64,000 nt of DNA from Thiobacillus sp. SCUT-2 (GTDB taxonomy: Bacteria; Pseudomonadota; Gammaproteobacteria; Burkholderiales; Thiobacillaceae): assembly GCF_035621355.1 (NCBI RefSeq), contig NZ_CP141769.1:1984001-2048000 (forward strand). The letters are read 5' to 3'. The notes beneath the pieces were generated by a model, which had not been told where the DNA came from, did not search any database, and worked only from the letters and a program-made list of their open reading frames with translations. Below, piece after piece: positions 1 through 13,287 of the stretch (position 1 is the first letter of the stretch; each line of letters opens with the position of its first letter). A program made the translations under genes and the position numbers.

Positions 1-181
1 GCGTGTCGAGCCCGCCGAGCAGGTGCAGAAGCGTGCTCTTGCCCGATCCGGAGGCGCCGACGATGGCAACCGATTCCCCGGCACGGACTTCGAGATCGAC
101 GCCTACCAGGACCGGGACGTCGGTCTTGCCCTGGCGGAAGGTCTTGCCCAATCCGCCGCAGCGCAGCACCACTTCACTCAT
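1..181 (-). CDS. lolD: Lipoprotein-releasing ABC transporter ATPase LolD (partial, 3' end outside window)
   Basis: The first 60 residues of an ABC ATPase are visible, beginning [15 protein letters not shown]. They include a Walker A motif (GASGSGKST) followed by LLHLLGGLD, the pattern of the LolD/MacB subfamily. In the Lol system LolD powers extraction of lipoproteins from the inner membrane together with LolC/LolE and hands them to LolA. The ATG lies a few bases beyond the stop of the upstream lolC-like gene, so the two are co-transcribed. The rest of the gene lies outside the window. Family assignment rests on the Walker A region and the lolC neighbour. Confidence 0.9.
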   Translation of the reverse strand, partial: MSEVVLRCGGLGKTFRQGKTDVPVLVGVDLEVRAGESVAIVGASGSGKSTLLHLLGGLDT

Positions 182-1418
182 AGCGCAGCGCCTCCGCCGG
201 GTTGATGCGCGAGGCCCGCCAGCTCGGATAGAGCGTCGCCAGCAGGCTGATCGCGAGCGACACCCCGGCGATGATGCCGACGTCGCTCCAGACCAGCTTG
301 GAAGGCAGCTTGCTGATGTAGTACACGTCGGCCGGGAACAGGTCCATGCCGAACAGGCGCTCGATCATCGGCACGACCGTCTCGACGTTGAGCGCCAGCA
401 GCACGCCGCTCACCACCCCCAGCAGCGTGCCGAACACGCCGATGAACGCGCCCTGGACGATGAAGATGCTCATGATCGACGACGGCTTGGCGCCCAGCGT
501 GCGCAGGATCGCAATGTCGGACTGCTTGTCGGTGACGGCCATGACCAGCGTGGACACGATGTTGAACGCCGCGACCGCGACGATCAGCAGCAGGATCAGG
601 AACATCATGCGCTTTTCGATCGCGACGGCACGGAAGAAGTTGGCGTGGCTTTCCGTCCAGTCCGTCAGGTAGTACTGGCCGGTCATCGTGCGCGCCAGCT
701 CGCGTGTCACGAACGGTGCGCGGAACAGGTCGTCGAGCTTCAGCCGCACGCCCGAGACGTCGTCGCCGAGCCGCAGCAGCTTTTGCGCATCCTGCAGCTG
801 GATCAGCGCGAGGCCGGAATCGTATTCGAACATGCCGGCCTCGAAGATGCCGGTGACGGTGAACTGCTTGACGCGGGGCATGACGCCCGCCGGCGTGATG
901 TTGCCCTGCGGCGTCAGCAGGACCACCTTGTCACCGGGAACGACGTCGAGCGCGCGCGCCAGTTCCGCGCCGAGGATGATGCCGAATTCACCGGGCTTGA
1001 GGTCGGTGAGCCGCCCCGCCTTCATGTGCGTCCCGAAATCGGCGACCTGGTTCTCCAGGTCCGGCAGCACGCCACGGATGATCGCGCCGCGCACCCGATC
1101 GCCGTTGGCCAGCATGCCCTGGGCGTTGACATAGGGCGCGCCGGCCAGCACCTCCTTGTTGCGCCTGGCCTGCGCGATGACATCGCGCCAGTCGGACAGC
1201 CGGTCGGCGGGCCCGCTGATCTCCAGATGCGAGGCGACGCCCAGGATGCGCGCACGCAGCTCGTCCTGGAACCCGTTCATGACCGAGAGCACGACGATCA
1301 GCGCCATCACGCCGAGCGCGATGCCCGCCATGGAGACGATCGAGATGAAGGAGATGAAATGGTTGCGGCGCTTGGCGTGGGTATAGCGCAGGCCGATCTG
1401 GAGTTCGAAGGGAAGCAA
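174..1418 (-). CDS. lolC: Lipoprotein-releasing system permease LolC/LolE
   Basis: Inner-membrane permease of the Lol lipoprotein release system, about 414 residues, which matches the family. The N-terminus [20 protein letters not shown] is followed by a transmembrane helix ([19 protein letters not shown]) typical of LolC/E. A large periplasmic domain and three C-terminal membrane helices with the FtsX-type permease pattern follow. I chose a TTG start at 1418 because it gives the conserved N-terminus; no ATG is available there, and the upstream reading-frame extension has no family resemblance. The stop is just upstream of the lolD start. Whether this is LolC or the hybrid LolF/LolE type cannot be decided here. 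Confidence 0.88.
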   Translation of the reverse strand: MLPFELQIGLRYTHAKRRNHFISFISIVSMAGIALGVMALIVVLSVMNGFQDELRARILGVASHLEISGPADRLSDWRDVIAQARRNKEVLAGAPYVNAQGMLANGDRVRGAIIRGVLPDLENQVADFGTHMKAGRLTDLKPGEFGIILGAELARALDVVPGDKVVLLTPQGNITPAGVMPRVKQFTVTGIFEAGMFEYDSGLALIQLQDAQKLLRLGDDVSGVRLKLDDLFRAPFVTRELARTMTGQYYLTDWTESHANFFRAVAIEKRMMFLILLLIVAVAAFNIVSTLVMAVTDKQSDIAILRTLGAKPSSIMSIFIVQGAFIGVFGTLLGVVSGVLLALNVETVVPMIERLFGMDLFPADVYYISKLPSKLVWSDVGIIAGVSLAISLLATLYPSWRASRINPAEALRYE

Positions 1419-1462
1419 AACGTCGCTCGCAGTCTCAATTTCGCGAGTATGCCACAGCCGCC

Positions 1463-1891
1463 CTACTCGCCCATCAGGTGCAGGACGACGCTGCGCGTCT
1501 GGGGCGCGCGCCGGTGTTCGAACACGTAGATCCCCTGCCAGGTGCCGAGGAGCGGCGCGCCATCCGTGACGGGAATCGCCAGCTGCGTCTGGGTCAGCGC
1601 TGCACGCACGTGCGCGGGCATGTCGTCGGCGCCTTCGAGGACATGTTCGTAGAGCGGGTCGCCCTCCGGCACCAGCCGTGACAGGAACCGCTCGAGGTCG
1701 GCCTGCACGGTCGGATCGTAGTTCTCCTGGATCAGCAGGCTCGCCGAAGTGTGACGGATGTAGAGCGTGAGGAGCCCCTGCCGCACACCGCTTGCGCGCA
1801 CCCATTCACGCACGCCTGGGGTGAAGGCATATAGGCCCTTGCCTCGGGTCGGCACCGTGATTTCGTGGAAGCACTGTCGCATGGCCGCCAT
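1463..1891 (-). CDS. YjbQ/UPF0047 family protein
   Basis: Small cytosolic protein of the YjbQ (UPF0047) family, about 142 residues. The family signature HTSASLLIQENYDP is present, followed by a conserved HVLEGADDMPAHVRAAL segment. Some members have weak thiamine-phosphate synthase activity, but the physiological role is unsettled, so I assign family only. Two in-frame ATGs, at 1891 and 1882, are possible starts. It is transcribed divergently from the gene at 1915 and ends about 45 bp before the lolC start. Confidence 0.8.
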   Translation of the reverse strand: MAAMRQCFHEITVPTRGKGLYAFTPGVREWVRASGVRQGLLTLYIRHTSASLLIQENYDPTVQADLERFLSRLVPEGDPLYEHVLEGADDMPAHVRAALTQTQLAIPVTDGAPLLGTWQGIYVFEHRRAPQTRSVVLHLMGE

Positions 1892-1914
1892 TTTAGCTTT
1901 GCTACACTCGTCGC

Positions 1915-2913
1915 ATGCTGTTCCTGATTCCCCATCTATTCCCCTCGCCGCGCATGCTGGAGGCCGCCGCACAGGATCTGCACCTGCCCGCCCTGCAAAC
2001 GCTCCTGGTACGCGGCCGCCGGGCCGCCTGCCTGGACGAGGGTGTCGAAGCCGCGCTGTGCGAGGCGCTGGGCGTGCAACGCCAGCAGGACTGGCCGATC
2101 GCGCCGATCAGCGTGCAGCAGGATGGCGGCGCCGCCGAAGGGGCCTACTGGCTGCGGGCCGACCCGGTTCACCTGCGCCTGATGCGGGACCGCGTCGTGC
2201 TGGCAGACAGCGGCGACCCCGCCTTGACGCAGCAGGAGGCGAACGCGCTCGCCGCGTCGATTGCCGAACATTTCGGCGACGCCTTCCGTCCGCTCCCGCT
2301 CCGTCCGATGCGCTGGTATCTGCGGCTCGACCAGCCGCCACGCCTGTCCACGACGCCGCCATCGGTCGCGACGGGACTCGACATCGACCCGCTGCTGCCG
2401 CGCGGTGACGACGCCATGCGTTATCGCGCGCTGCTGAACGAAGTCCAGATGCTACTGCACGGCCATCCGGTCAACGAGGCACGCGAAGCGCGCGGCGCGC
2501 TGCCCGTCAACTCGCTTTGGCTGTGGGGGGGCGGCACCATGCCCGCAAGACCGTCGGAGCGCACCACGCTGTACTGCCGCGACGAGGGCAGCCGGGCGAT
2601 CGGCGCCTATTGCGGCACGACGTTGCGGGAGCTGCCCGATCGTTGCGATCGCCGCATGCTCGACTCGGCAAGCGTGATCGTCCTGGACGCGCTCACGCCG
2701 GCGGGACAGTGCGGCGAGCCTTACGGCTGGAGGGAGGCGCTGCGCACGCTCGAATCGGACTGGTTCGCGCCCCTGCGCGACGTCCTGCGCACGTCGGGTG
2801 CGGCCGCAGTCCGCTTGGCCGACCCGATCAGCGGCCGCGCGCTGCTTCTCGATCGCGCCGCCGTCTGGAAAATCTGGCGGCGACCACGCAAGCTCGCCGC
2901 GCTGTTACGTTAG
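1915..2913 (+). CDS. RpfE-type conserved protein (phosphoglycerate-mutase-like)
   Basis: Protein of 332 residues resembling a betaproteobacterial family annotated as RpfE-type regulatory protein or cofactor-independent phosphoglycerate-mutase-like. The characteristic NSLWLWGGG segment sits at about residues 198-206. There is no signal peptide or membrane helix. The gene often lies next to recJ in betaproteobacteria; here recJ is 14 kb away. It starts 24 bp from the divergent yjbQ-like gene, so the two share a short promoter region. The biochemical role is unknown. Confidence 0.65.
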   Translation: MLFLIPHLFPSPRMLEAAAQDLHLPALQTLLVRGRRAACLDEGVEAALCEALGVQRQQDWPIAPISVQQDGGAAEGAYWLRADPVHLRLMRDRVVLADSGDPALTQQEANALAASIAEHFGDAFRPLPLRPMRWYLRLDQPPRLSTTPPSVATGLDIDPLLPRGDDAMRYRALLNEVQMLLHGHPVNEAREARGALPVNSLWLWGGGTMPARPSERTTLYCRDEGSRAIGAYCGTTLRELPDRCDRRMLDSASVIVLDALTPAGQCGEPYGWREALRTLESDWFAPLRDVLRTSGAAAVRLADPISGRALLLDRAAVWKIWRRPRKLAALLR

Positions 2914-2926
2914 CGGCGCACGCGGC

Positions 2927-4258
2927 TCAGACCGGCGTCGCCCACAGGTCGTGCTCGTCGGCCTCGTCGACGCGCACCTTGAGGCGCGTACCCGGCTTGA
3001 GGCCGAACTTGCCTTCCAGATACACGACGCCGTCGATCTCCGGCGCGTCGGCATGGCTGCGCGCCAGCGTGCCGACCTCGTCCTCCTCATCGACCATGAC
3101 TTCGATGGTCCTCCCGATCTTGGCGTCCAGCCTCGCTGCCGAGATCTCCGCCTGCGTCTCCATGAAGCGCTCCAGGCGTTCCTCCTTGAGTTCTTCCGGT
3201 ATGGCGCCGGGCAGTTCGTTGGCTGCCGCGCCCTCGACCGGCGAATACTTGAAGCAGCCAACGCGGTCGAGTTGCGCCGCCTTCAGAAAATCGAGCAGTT
3301 CCTCGAACTCCGCGTCGGTCTCGCCGGGAAAGCCGACGATGAAGGTCGAGCGCAGGGTGAGATCAGGCACGGCACGGCGCCACGCCTGGATGCGGTCGAG
3401 CGTCTTCTCGACGGCACCGGGCCGCTTCATCAGCTTGAGGATGCGGGGGCTCGCGTGCTGCAGGGGAATGTCCAGATAGGGCAGGACAATCCCGTCGGCC
3501 ATCAGGGGGATGACGTCGTCGACGTTCGGATAGGGATACACGTAGTGCAACCGCACCCAGGCACCGAGGCTGCCGAGCGCACCCGCCAGTTCCGTCATGC
3601 GCGTCTTCAGCGGGCGTCCGCCCCAGAAGCCGGGGCGGTACTTGACGTCGACGCCGTAGGCACTGGTGTCCTGCGACACCACGAGCAGTTCCTGCACGCC
3701 TGCGCCGACCAGCTTTTCCGCCTCGTTCATGACCTCCCCGATCGGCCGGCTCACCAGATCGCCGCGCATCGACGGGATGATGCAGAACGTGCAGCGATGG
3801 TTGCAGCCTTCGGAAATCTTCAGGTAGGCATAGTGCCGCGGCGTGAGCTTGATGCCGCCCGGCGGGATCAGGTCCTCGAAGGGGTCGTGCGGTTTCGGCA
3901 ACGCGCCGTGCACGGCCTCCATCACCTCCTCGAGCGCGTGCGGGCCGGATACCGCGAGCACCTTCGGATGCGCCTCGCGCACCACGTCGCCCTTGGCACC
4001 GAGGCAGCCGGTCACGATCACCTTGCCGTTCTCCTCCAGCGCCTCGCCGATCGCCTCGAGCGACTCCTGCACCGCCGCATCGATGAAGCCGCAGGTGTTG
4101 ACCACGACCACGTCGGCATCGTCGTAGCTGCCGACGATTCCATATCCCTCGGCCCGCAGCTGCGTGAGGATGCGCTCGGAATCCACCGTTGCCTTCGGGC
4201 AGCCGAGGGAAACGAACCCAACGGTCGGCGTGCGTCCGCGCTTTGCTTTGGTTACCAT
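2927..4258 (-). CDS. rimO: Ribosomal protein S12 methylthiotransferase RimO
   Basis: Radical-SAM methylthiotransferase that modifies an aspartate of ribosomal protein S12. The N-terminal UPF0004 domain carries conserved cysteines (SLGCPK, NTCGF, TGCLG) for the auxiliary 4Fe-4S cluster. The radical-SAM motif CNHRCTFC follows around residue 160. A C-terminal TRAM domain (about 375-443) ends the protein. From ATG 4258 it is 443 residues, the usual size. The convergent upstream gene stops 13 bp from its stop codon. Family assignment is secure. Confidence 0.95.
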   Translation of the reverse strand: MVTKAKRGRTPTVGFVSLGCPKATVDSERILTQLRAEGYGIVGSYDDADVVVVNTCGFIDAAVQESLEAIGEALEENGKVIVTGCLGAKGDVVREAHPKVLAVSGPHALEEVMEAVHGALPKPHDPFEDLIPPGGIKLTPRHYAYLKISEGCNHRCTFCIIPSMRGDLVSRPIGEVMNEAEKLVGAGVQELLVVSQDTSAYGVDVKYRPGFWGGRPLKTRMTELAGALGSLGAWVRLHYVYPYPNVDDVIPLMADGIVLPYLDIPLQHASPRILKLMKRPGAVEKTLDRIQAWRRAVPDLTLRSTFIVGFPGETDAEFEELLDFLKAAQLDRVGCFKYSPVEGAAANELPGAIPEELKEERLERFMETQAEISAARLDAKIGRTIEVMVDEEDEVGTLARSHADAPEIDGVVYLEGKFGLKPGTRLKVRVDEADEHDLWATPV

Positions 4259-4285
4259 GTTGTTGAATCCTGATGGAGCAGTGAG

Positions 4286-4504
4286 ATGTACATCGTAGCG
4301 ATCGGCTGGGCCTATGTAATCCTGATGATGGCGATCACGGCCAGCAGCATCGGCAAGGGCCTTGCCATCCTGGTTTTCCTGGGTATCCTGCCGTTGATGC
4401 TGTTCACTTACGTCGTCGGCGGACCGCGCCGGCGGCAACGCTCAGCGGCCCTCGCCGATCAGGATACCGGCGACGGCAACGGTCGCGACGCCCAGGCCGA
4501 TTAG
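4286..4504 (+). CDS. Small hypothetical inner-membrane protein
   Basis: A 72-residue protein with two predicted membrane helices (about 3-25 and 27-46) and a basic tail (PRRRQR) after the second, followed by an acidic hydrophilic end. A good ribosome-binding site (GGAGCAGTGAG) precedes the ATG. It is divergent from rimO, and its last 60 bases overlap the 3' end of the convergent ZIP transporter gene. I recognise no functional family. The good start signal and membrane pattern support a real gene. Confidence 0.6.
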   Translation: MYIVAIGWAYVILMMAITASSIGKGLAILVFLGILPLMLFTYVVGGPRRRQRSAALADQDTGDGNGRDAQAD

Positions 4505-5218
4505 CACCAGCTGCTGCAGCGTCGCGCGAATTTCCGCGCGCTTGTGCAGGCCCGGAATCAGGTCGGACAGGGCGACATAAAGCATGCTCGCGCCGGCGAG
4601 GCCCAACAGCACCGGCGTCCACCCCTGCAGCTTCGACAACGCGAAATACCCCACCAGGGCGCCCAGCACCGTCGCCACGCCCGTCAGGACGTTGAGTGCC
4701 AGTGCCTGGCCACGCGTGTAGCCCGAATGCAGCAGAATCAGGAAGTCGCCGATTTCCTGCGGGATCTCGTGCGCGATGATCGCCAGCGCCGTGATCACGC
4801 CCAGACGGAAGTCGACCAGAAACGCGCCTGCGATGATGATGCCGTCGACGAAGTTGTGGAAGGTGTCGCCCACCGTGATCATCAGGCCGGACCGCCCGTG
4901 GTCGTGCCCATGATCATGCGCGACGTGCGCTTCGCACCCCTCGTCGTGACAGTGTCGCCACAGCACCAGTTTCTCGAGCAGGAAGAACAGCAGGATGCCG
5001 CCGAGCAGGGCCTGCGCAACCGTCTTGACGTCGCCACCCATCTCCACCGCTTCCGGCAGCACCTCGAGCAGCGCAGCGCCCAGCAGCGCGCCGATGGCGT
5101 AGCTCACCAGAACCGGCACCCAACTCGGACGCGCAGAAAACGCGATCAAGGCCGCGAGCACCAGGCTCAGCACACTGCCCGCGACAGTTGCGCCCAGAAT
5201 GGCTGCAAGGGTAGACAT
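4442..5218 (-). CDS. ZIP-family metal transporter
   Basis: Inner-membrane transporter of 258 residues, probably for zinc or another divalent cation. It shows seven to eight hydrophobic helices. A histidine-rich cytoplasmic loop (HDHGHDHG, about residue 105) is followed by the two ZIP metal-site motifs HNFVDG and HEIPQE in the central helices. ATG 5218 was chosen because the upstream extension of the frame is basic and unrelated. The 3' end overlaps the small membrane protein gene on the other strand. Substrate cannot be read from sequence. Confidence 0.88.
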   Translation of the reverse strand: MSTLAAILGATVAGSVLSLVLAALIAFSARPSWVPVLVSYAIGALLGAALLEVLPEAVEMGGDVKTVAQALLGGILLFFLLEKLVLWRHCHDEGCEAHVAHDHGHDHGRSGLMITVGDTFHNFVDGIIIAGAFLVDFRLGVITALAIIAHEIPQEIGDFLILLHSGYTRGQALALNVLTGVATVLGALVGYFALSKLQGWTPVLLGLAGASMLYVALSDLIPGLHKRAEIRATLQQLVLIGLGVATVAVAGILIGEGR

Positions 5219-5420
5219 GAAAAACGCACGGCCCCGATAAAGGGACGCATTATACCGTCGGGAGCGCCCCGACCGCAGGACAGAATTGCTGGCACGGTCA
5301 TCAAAGCGTGCAAAGCGCCCTCTGCGCGCACCCTTCCGAAGCGCCGACCGCGCCGAAAAGCAGCACCGGCGTAGCCGGCACGGTCCGGAGCCGCCTGGGC
5401 GCCGGACCCGCTTCACCGCT

Positions 5421-5693
5421 TTACTTGCCGGCCTTTTCCGGACCCACCGTCAGTTCGCCCTTCAGCTTCGCGACGCTGGCACTGCCAAATCCCTTGACGT
5501 TGTCGAGTTCGTCGACGTTCTTGAATTTCCCGTGCTCTTTGCGATAGCTGATGATCGCCTGCGCCTTGGCCGGACCCAGCCCCTTGACCGACTCGAGTTC
5601 GGACTGCGTCGCGGTATTGAGATCGACAGCGGCGAATGCCGGAGAAGCGAAAAGTCCTGCGACGAGCAGACCGATAGACAGCACATTCTTCAT
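5421..5693 (-). CDS. comEA: ComEA-like helix-hairpin-helix secreted protein
   Basis: A 90-residue protein with a signal peptide (MKNVLSIGLLVAGLFASPAFA) followed directly by a tandem helix-hairpin-helix domain (DLNTATQSELESVKGLGPAKA, then VKGFGSASVAKLKG). This is the short ComEA architecture of Gram-negative bacteria, a periplasmic DNA-binding protein involved in transformation in naturally competent species. No other competence gene is nearby. It lies immediately downstream of the rRNA operon terminator region, on the same strand. Confidence 0.85.
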   Translation of the reverse strand: MKNVLSIGLLVAGLFASPAFAAVDLNTATQSELESVKGLGPAKAQAIISYRKEHGKFKNVDELDNVKGFGSASVAKLKGELTVGPEKAGK

Positions 5694-5914
5694 GATTCCT
5701 CCCTTTTTAAAGTGTTTGAGATAGGGCAGATGCCCATCGACACCTTACCCGTGGCACCCAAGGGAGGCCATACAACTTTAGTCGTAGGGCGGGCGCTTCC
5801 GGCTGATTCTTAAGGAGAAATATTTTCCATCGAGGGCGCCCGTCCGACGGCCGGACGGCTTCCCCATCTCGCCGCCCGGACCGGAGCTCGGCGCCGCATT
5901 TTTCCTGATCGCAA
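5694..5914. other. Intergenic region between rRNA operon terminator and comEA
   Basis: About 220 bp without a convincing gene. The base composition is mixed and I see no strong promoter hexamers. It must hold the promoter of the comEA-like gene on the minus strand, with the GGGAGGAATC ribosome-binding site just before its ATG. Confidence 0.4.
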
Positions 5915-5974
5915 TAAAAAAACCCCCTCTTTGCGGGAGGGGGTTTTTGTATCCGGGAGCTTGTGTGCTCCCGG
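5915..5974 (-). terminator. Tandem intrinsic terminators of the rRNA operon
   Basis: Reading the minus strand after 5S there is first a perfect 8-bp hairpin (CCGGGAGC, 6-nt loop, GCTCCCGG; 5953-5974). A second hairpin follows with arms CCCCCTC / GAGGGGG and a T-rich run on the minus strand (5915-5948). Two hairpins in a row are common at the end of rRNA operons. Confidence 0.85.
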
Positions 5975-5984
5975 AGGGGTAAGG

Positions 5985-6101
5985 AGTCTGACGATGACCT
6001 ACTTTCACAGGCGAGCTGCCTACTATCATTGGCGCGGGAGCGTTTCACCGTCCTGTTCGGGATGGGAAGGGGTGGTTCCACTCTGCTATGGTCGTCAGAC
6101 A
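5985..6101 (-). rRNA. rrf: 5S ribosomal RNA
   Basis: On the minus strand the sequence begins TGTCTGACGACCATAGC, contains the conserved GAACCACCCCTTCCCATCC segment, and closes with a complementary GGTCATCGTCAGAC end. Ends are set by pairing of the terminal stem and are accurate to a few bases. Confidence 0.93.
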
Positions 6102-6235
6102 AAGGGGTGGGGATCAAGGCTTGTGGTCTTGACCCCGCATTCGGTTTGTCTGGGGTGCTGTCTTAGTCACGCCTTGCGGCGTGCTTGGAAGAAGGTGTTG
6201 GGTTGAGACTGTATCAGCACACACACTGCATGCTT

Positions 6236-6249
6236 CTCAAAATTATAGG
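6236..6249 (-). other. 3' arm of the 23S processing stem
   Basis: A 14-nt segment (CCTATAATTTTGAG on the minus strand) that is exactly complementary to 9240-9253 at the other end of 23S rRNA. Such a stem brackets the pre-23S and is the usual RNase III substrate in rRNA maturation. Confidence 0.75.
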
Positions 6250-9239
<2,990 letters not shown>

Positions 9240-9240
<1 letters not shown>

Positions 9241-9253
9241 CTATAATTTTGAG
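9240..9253 (-). other. 5' arm of the 23S processing stem
   Basis: CTCAAAATTATAGG on the minus strand, immediately before the mature 23S 5' end. It pairs perfectly over 14 bp with 6236-6249 behind the 3' end. This is the expected RNase III processing stem. Confidence 0.75.
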
Positions 9254-9424
9254 GACCGGTCTCCCGATCTTCGCATTACAGGTGTGTTTGCTTTCCCTGC
9301 ACCCGGCTCGGCATCAGGCCCGCCCGGTTTAACCCAGGTGGAACCTAATATTCCGGATACAGGGTCGATACAATTTCAACCCATGTTGATGCATTCATCA
9401 CAAATGCATCACCTTCTTCCAAAT

Positions 9425-9437
9425 TGTTAAAGAACAG
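9425..9437 (-). promoter_or_regulatory. boxA-like antitermination element before 23S
   Basis: Minus strand TGTTCTTTAACAA, matching the boxA consensus used by the Nus antitermination complex in rRNA operons. A second copy lies before 16S. Confidence 0.7.
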
Positions 9438-9513
9438 CCGTTACCGCGTAAGCGGTAAGCGGTGAACAGTCAGCGCACATCCGCTCACTTCCCACTGCTT
9501 ACAACTCACCACC

Positions 9514-9555
9514 ACTCACCACTTACCGCTCACCACTTACTGCCTACCACTCACC
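9514..9555. repeat. Six tandem degenerate heptanucleotides in the rRNA spacer
   Basis: Six consecutive 7-mers in perfect register: ACTCACC, ACTTACC, GCTCACC, ACTTACT, GCCTACC, ACTCACC. Related but scrambled copies occur just before it (GGTAAGC, GGTGAAC at about 9448-9464). The same heptads occur in the rfb gene cluster at 22-23.4 kb. Confidence 0.75.
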
Positions 9556-9560
9556 CAAGA

Positions 9561-9636
9561 TGGTGGAGGATGACGGGATCGAACCGACGACCCCCTGCTT
9601 GCAAAGCAGGTGCTCTCCCAGCTGAGCTAATCCCCC
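9561..9636 (-). tRNA. tRNA-Ala (TGC)
   Basis: 76-nt cloverleaf on the minus strand beginning GGGGGATTAGCTCAGCTGGG, with anticodon TGC in the loop CTTTGCAAG, a T-arm GGTTCGATCC and an encoded CCA end. It lies in the usual spacer position. Confidence 0.97.
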
Positions 9637-9767
9637 ATTAAGCTTCGATAACCGGCGCATTGCTTCGTTGCTCACCGTCTTGTGTGCACCAGCACACGGC
9701 GACGATTCGCGCCTCGCACTGCTTGGTTCTCAAACCTTAATGAACCAAGCCCCGCCAGTTTTAAACC
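9637..9767 (-). other. Spacer between tRNA-Ile and tRNA-Ala
   Basis: 131-bp transcribed spacer. It contains a 9-bp hairpin GCTTGGTTC / GAACCAAGC (9721-9729 and 9742-9750) and no gene. Confidence 0.5.
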
Positions 9768-9844
<77 letters not shown>

Positions 9845-9857
9845 GGTCAAACAACAA

Positions 9858-9880
9858 CCGATAGGTGTGAGTGTTGATGC
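9858..9880 (-). other. 3' arm of the 16S processing stem
   Basis: A 23-nt segment downstream of 16S that pairs with 11538-11560 upstream of 16S at 22 of 23 positions, the remaining one being a G-U pair in RNA. This is the long stem cut by RNase III to release pre-16S. Confidence 0.75.
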
Positions 9881-9889
9881 AGCGTTCTC

Positions 9890-11428
<1,539 letters not shown>

Positions 11429-11537
11429 ATCTCTGCAATTACTTCAATACTTCAATCGCTCAACTCAAATGAATTACTTCATTTCAGTGTGAGCATCTAT
11501 GCTAGTCGCCACCCCGGCCTGAACCAGGATAGCTGCC

Positions 11538-11560
11538 GCATCAACACCCACACCTATCGG
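11538..11560 (-). other. 5' arm of the 16S processing stem
   Basis: CCGATAGGTGTGGGTGTTGA and three further bases on the minus strand, complementary to 9858-9880 on the far side of 16S with one wobble pair. Confidence 0.75.
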
Positions 11561-11567
11561 CTGTAAA

Positions 11568-11580
11568 TTGTTAAAGATCA
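11568..11580 (-). promoter_or_regulatory. boxA antitermination element in the 16S leader
   Basis: Minus strand TGATCTTTAACAA between the rRNA promoter and 16S. It matches the boxA consensus and the second copy before 23S. Confidence 0.7.
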
Positions 11581-11629
11581 ATCGATTAGCACCGCAACTT
11601 CCAACCCGGCGCCGCTTCGAGAGGTGCGC

Positions 11630-11657
11630 ATTCTACAGATCAGACAGAACACGTCAA
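11630..11657 (-). promoter_or_regulatory. rRNA operon promoter
   Basis: Minus strand -35 TTGACG (11657-11652), a 16-bp spacer, and -10 TAGAAT (11635-11630) followed by GCGC. A GC-rich discriminator after the -10 is typical of stringently controlled rRNA promoters. It lies directly downstream of tRNA-fMet, so the operon can be driven both from here and by read-through from the tRNA promoter. Confidence 0.75.
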
Positions 11658-11671
11658 CTACTATTTCGAAA

Positions 11672-11748
<77 letters not shown>

Positions 11749-11782
11749 CCTGTCGCAAAAGCTGCGTCAATCGAGAAGTGAG

Positions 11783-11812
11783 ACTATAGCAAAGCCGGTT
11801 CGCGCCCGTCAA
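11783..11812 (-). promoter_or_regulatory. Promoter of tRNA-fMet
   Basis: Minus strand TTGACG (11812-11807), an 18-bp spacer, and TATAGT (11788-11783), about 35 bp before the tRNA. Both hexamers are close to the sigma-70 consensus. Confidence 0.7.
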
Positions 11813-12032
11813 CACCAAAACGCTCGCGCTCGCTCGAGGGGGCGTCGCAAGGGCCGGAAGAAAGCTTCCTTACGACACGTTAGCGCGCCGACAAGCGCGG
11901 ATGGCCGCGCCGCTTCGTTCAGGGCGGCCGGCGTGCCTGTCCTGCGCGAGATCCGGGGTCGTATGCGCGATGGCGCGCCCGAGCGGCGCCAACCCGCTAA
12001 TATCGGGAACTCCAGAACAAGGAAGCGGTGCC
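11813..12032. other. Intergenic region between tRNA-fMet and the alcohol dehydrogenase
   Basis: About 220 bp, GC-rich, with no gene I can support. It should contain the promoter of the plus-strand dehydrogenase gene, but I see no convincing hexamers. Confidence 0.4.
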
Positions 12033-13220
12033 ATGCAGATTTCTGATTTTTCGGTCGCGCGCCTCCCCCGCATCGAGTTCGCCGCGGGTGCGGTCGCCAA
12101 GCTCCCCGCCATCGCACGCACTTACGGCTCCCTCGCCCTGCTGGTCACGGGCGGGGCATCGCTGAAGCACGGGCCGCTTTGGTCGGCCCTGACCGCCGGA
12201 CTGGCCGAGCGAGGCATCAGCTGGCTGCACCTGTCGGTCCCGGGGGAGCCTTCCCCGCAGATGGTCGACGAGGCCGTACGCTCGCTGAGGGGCGAGACCA
12301 TCGATGTCGTCCTCGGCATCGGCGGCGGCAGTGCGCTGGATGCCGCCAAGGCAATCGCCGGTCTTCTCAGGCCAGGCAATTCGGTCATGGACCACCTCGA
12401 GGGGGTCGGTCCGGAACTGCCGTACCAGGGACCGGCAACGCCTTTCATCGCGGTGCCGACGACTGCCGGCACAGGGTCGGAAGCGACCAAGAACGCGGTG
12501 TTGAGTGTCCAGGGGGCCGAGGGTTTCAAGAAGTCCTTCCGCGACGACAAGCTGGTCGCCGAGGTTGCGCTGGTCGACCCGGACCTCCTCGCGACCTGTC
12601 CGCCCTCGGTCATCGCGGCGAACGGCATGGATGCCCTGACGCAGCTGCTCGAATCCTACGTCTCCGCCCGGGCGGCGCCGTTCACCGACTCGCTCGCCTG
12701 GGGCGGCATGAAGGCCGCTCGGGACGGCCTGCTCGCCCTCCATGCCGACCCGGGCGACGCGACGGCGCGCGCGCGCATGGCCTACGCCGCGCTGGTGTCC
12801 GGAATCACGCTGGCCCAGGTCGGGCTCGGGTCGGTGCACGGTCTCGCGGCGCCGCTGGGCGCCTTCTTCCCGATTCCGCACGGGGTGGCTTGCGGCACGC
12901 TGGTCGCGACCGCCACACGGGTCAACATCGACGCCCTCCGTGCCCGCACCCCCGCGCATCCGGCGCTGGAGAAATATGCGCAGATCGGTCGCCTATTGAG
13001 CCGGCGCGGCGACCTCGACCAGGCCACCGCGCACGCCGCCCTGGTCGACACGCTCGACGGCTGGACGCGCGCGCTCGCGCTGCCGACGCTCGCGCATTAC
13101 GGCGTCACCCTGGCGGACATTTCGCGCATCGTCGCCAACAGCCGAGGCAGCAGCATGAAGACCAACCCGGTGCATCTGGCAGACCACGAAATCGCCTCGA
13201 TCGTCGCCGCCCGCATTTAG
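12033..13220 (+). CDS. Iron-containing alcohol dehydrogenase
   Basis: Cytosolic group III alcohol dehydrogenase of 395 residues. The dinucleotide-binding segment GIGGGSALDAAKAIA is at about residues 93-107. The family signature region TTAGTGSEATKNAV and the metal-ligand histidines in GLGSVHGLAAPLGAFFPIPH are present. I chose ATG 12033, preceded by GGAAGCGG, because upstream extension of the frame is not family-like. Substrate is unknown; relatives act on primary alcohols, diols or sugar-like aldehydes. It stands alone between the rRNA operon and the lemA gene. Confidence 0.88.
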   Translation: MQISDFSVARLPRIEFAAGAVAKLPAIARTYGSLALLVTGGASLKHGPLWSALTAGLAERGISWLHLSVPGEPSPQMVDEAVRSLRGETIDVVLGIGGGSALDAAKAIAGLLRPGNSVMDHLEGVGPELPYQGPATPFIAVPTTAGTGSEATKNAVLSVQGAEGFKKSFRDDKLVAEVALVDPDLLATCPPSVIAANGMDALTQLLESYVSARAAPFTDSLAWGGMKAARDGLLALHADPGDATARARMAYAALVSGITLAQVGLGSVHGLAAPLGAFFPIPHGVACGTLVATATRVNIDALRARTPAHPALEKYAQIGRLLSRRGDLDQATAHAALVDTLDGWTRALALPTLAHYGVTLADISRIVANSRGSSMKTNPVHLADHEIASIVAARI

Positions 13221-13287
13221 CGGCACCGCTCAAGTCCAGGCGCCGCCGTCCGCTATCTTCTGCGGCTTCATCCTGTGGAATACGCTC

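Larger units (their letters stand above)
9254..9560 (-). other. Internal transcribed spacer tRNA-Ala to 23S, with heptad repeats
   Basis: About 300 bp of transcribed spacer. It holds a boxA-like element at 9425-9437 and a degenerate heptanucleotide array at about 9445-9555. I see no gene. Confidence 0.6.

Noticed and set aside
3..1529. Long plus-strand frame of 508 codons at the window start
   Set aside because: It is antisense to the lolC gene, has an arginine/aspartate/glutamine-rich composition typical of high-GC antisense frames, and matches no family.
9514..9555. Regularly spaced repeats as a possible CRISPR array
   Set aside because: Units are seven bases, directly adjacent and degenerate, with no spacers and no cas genes.
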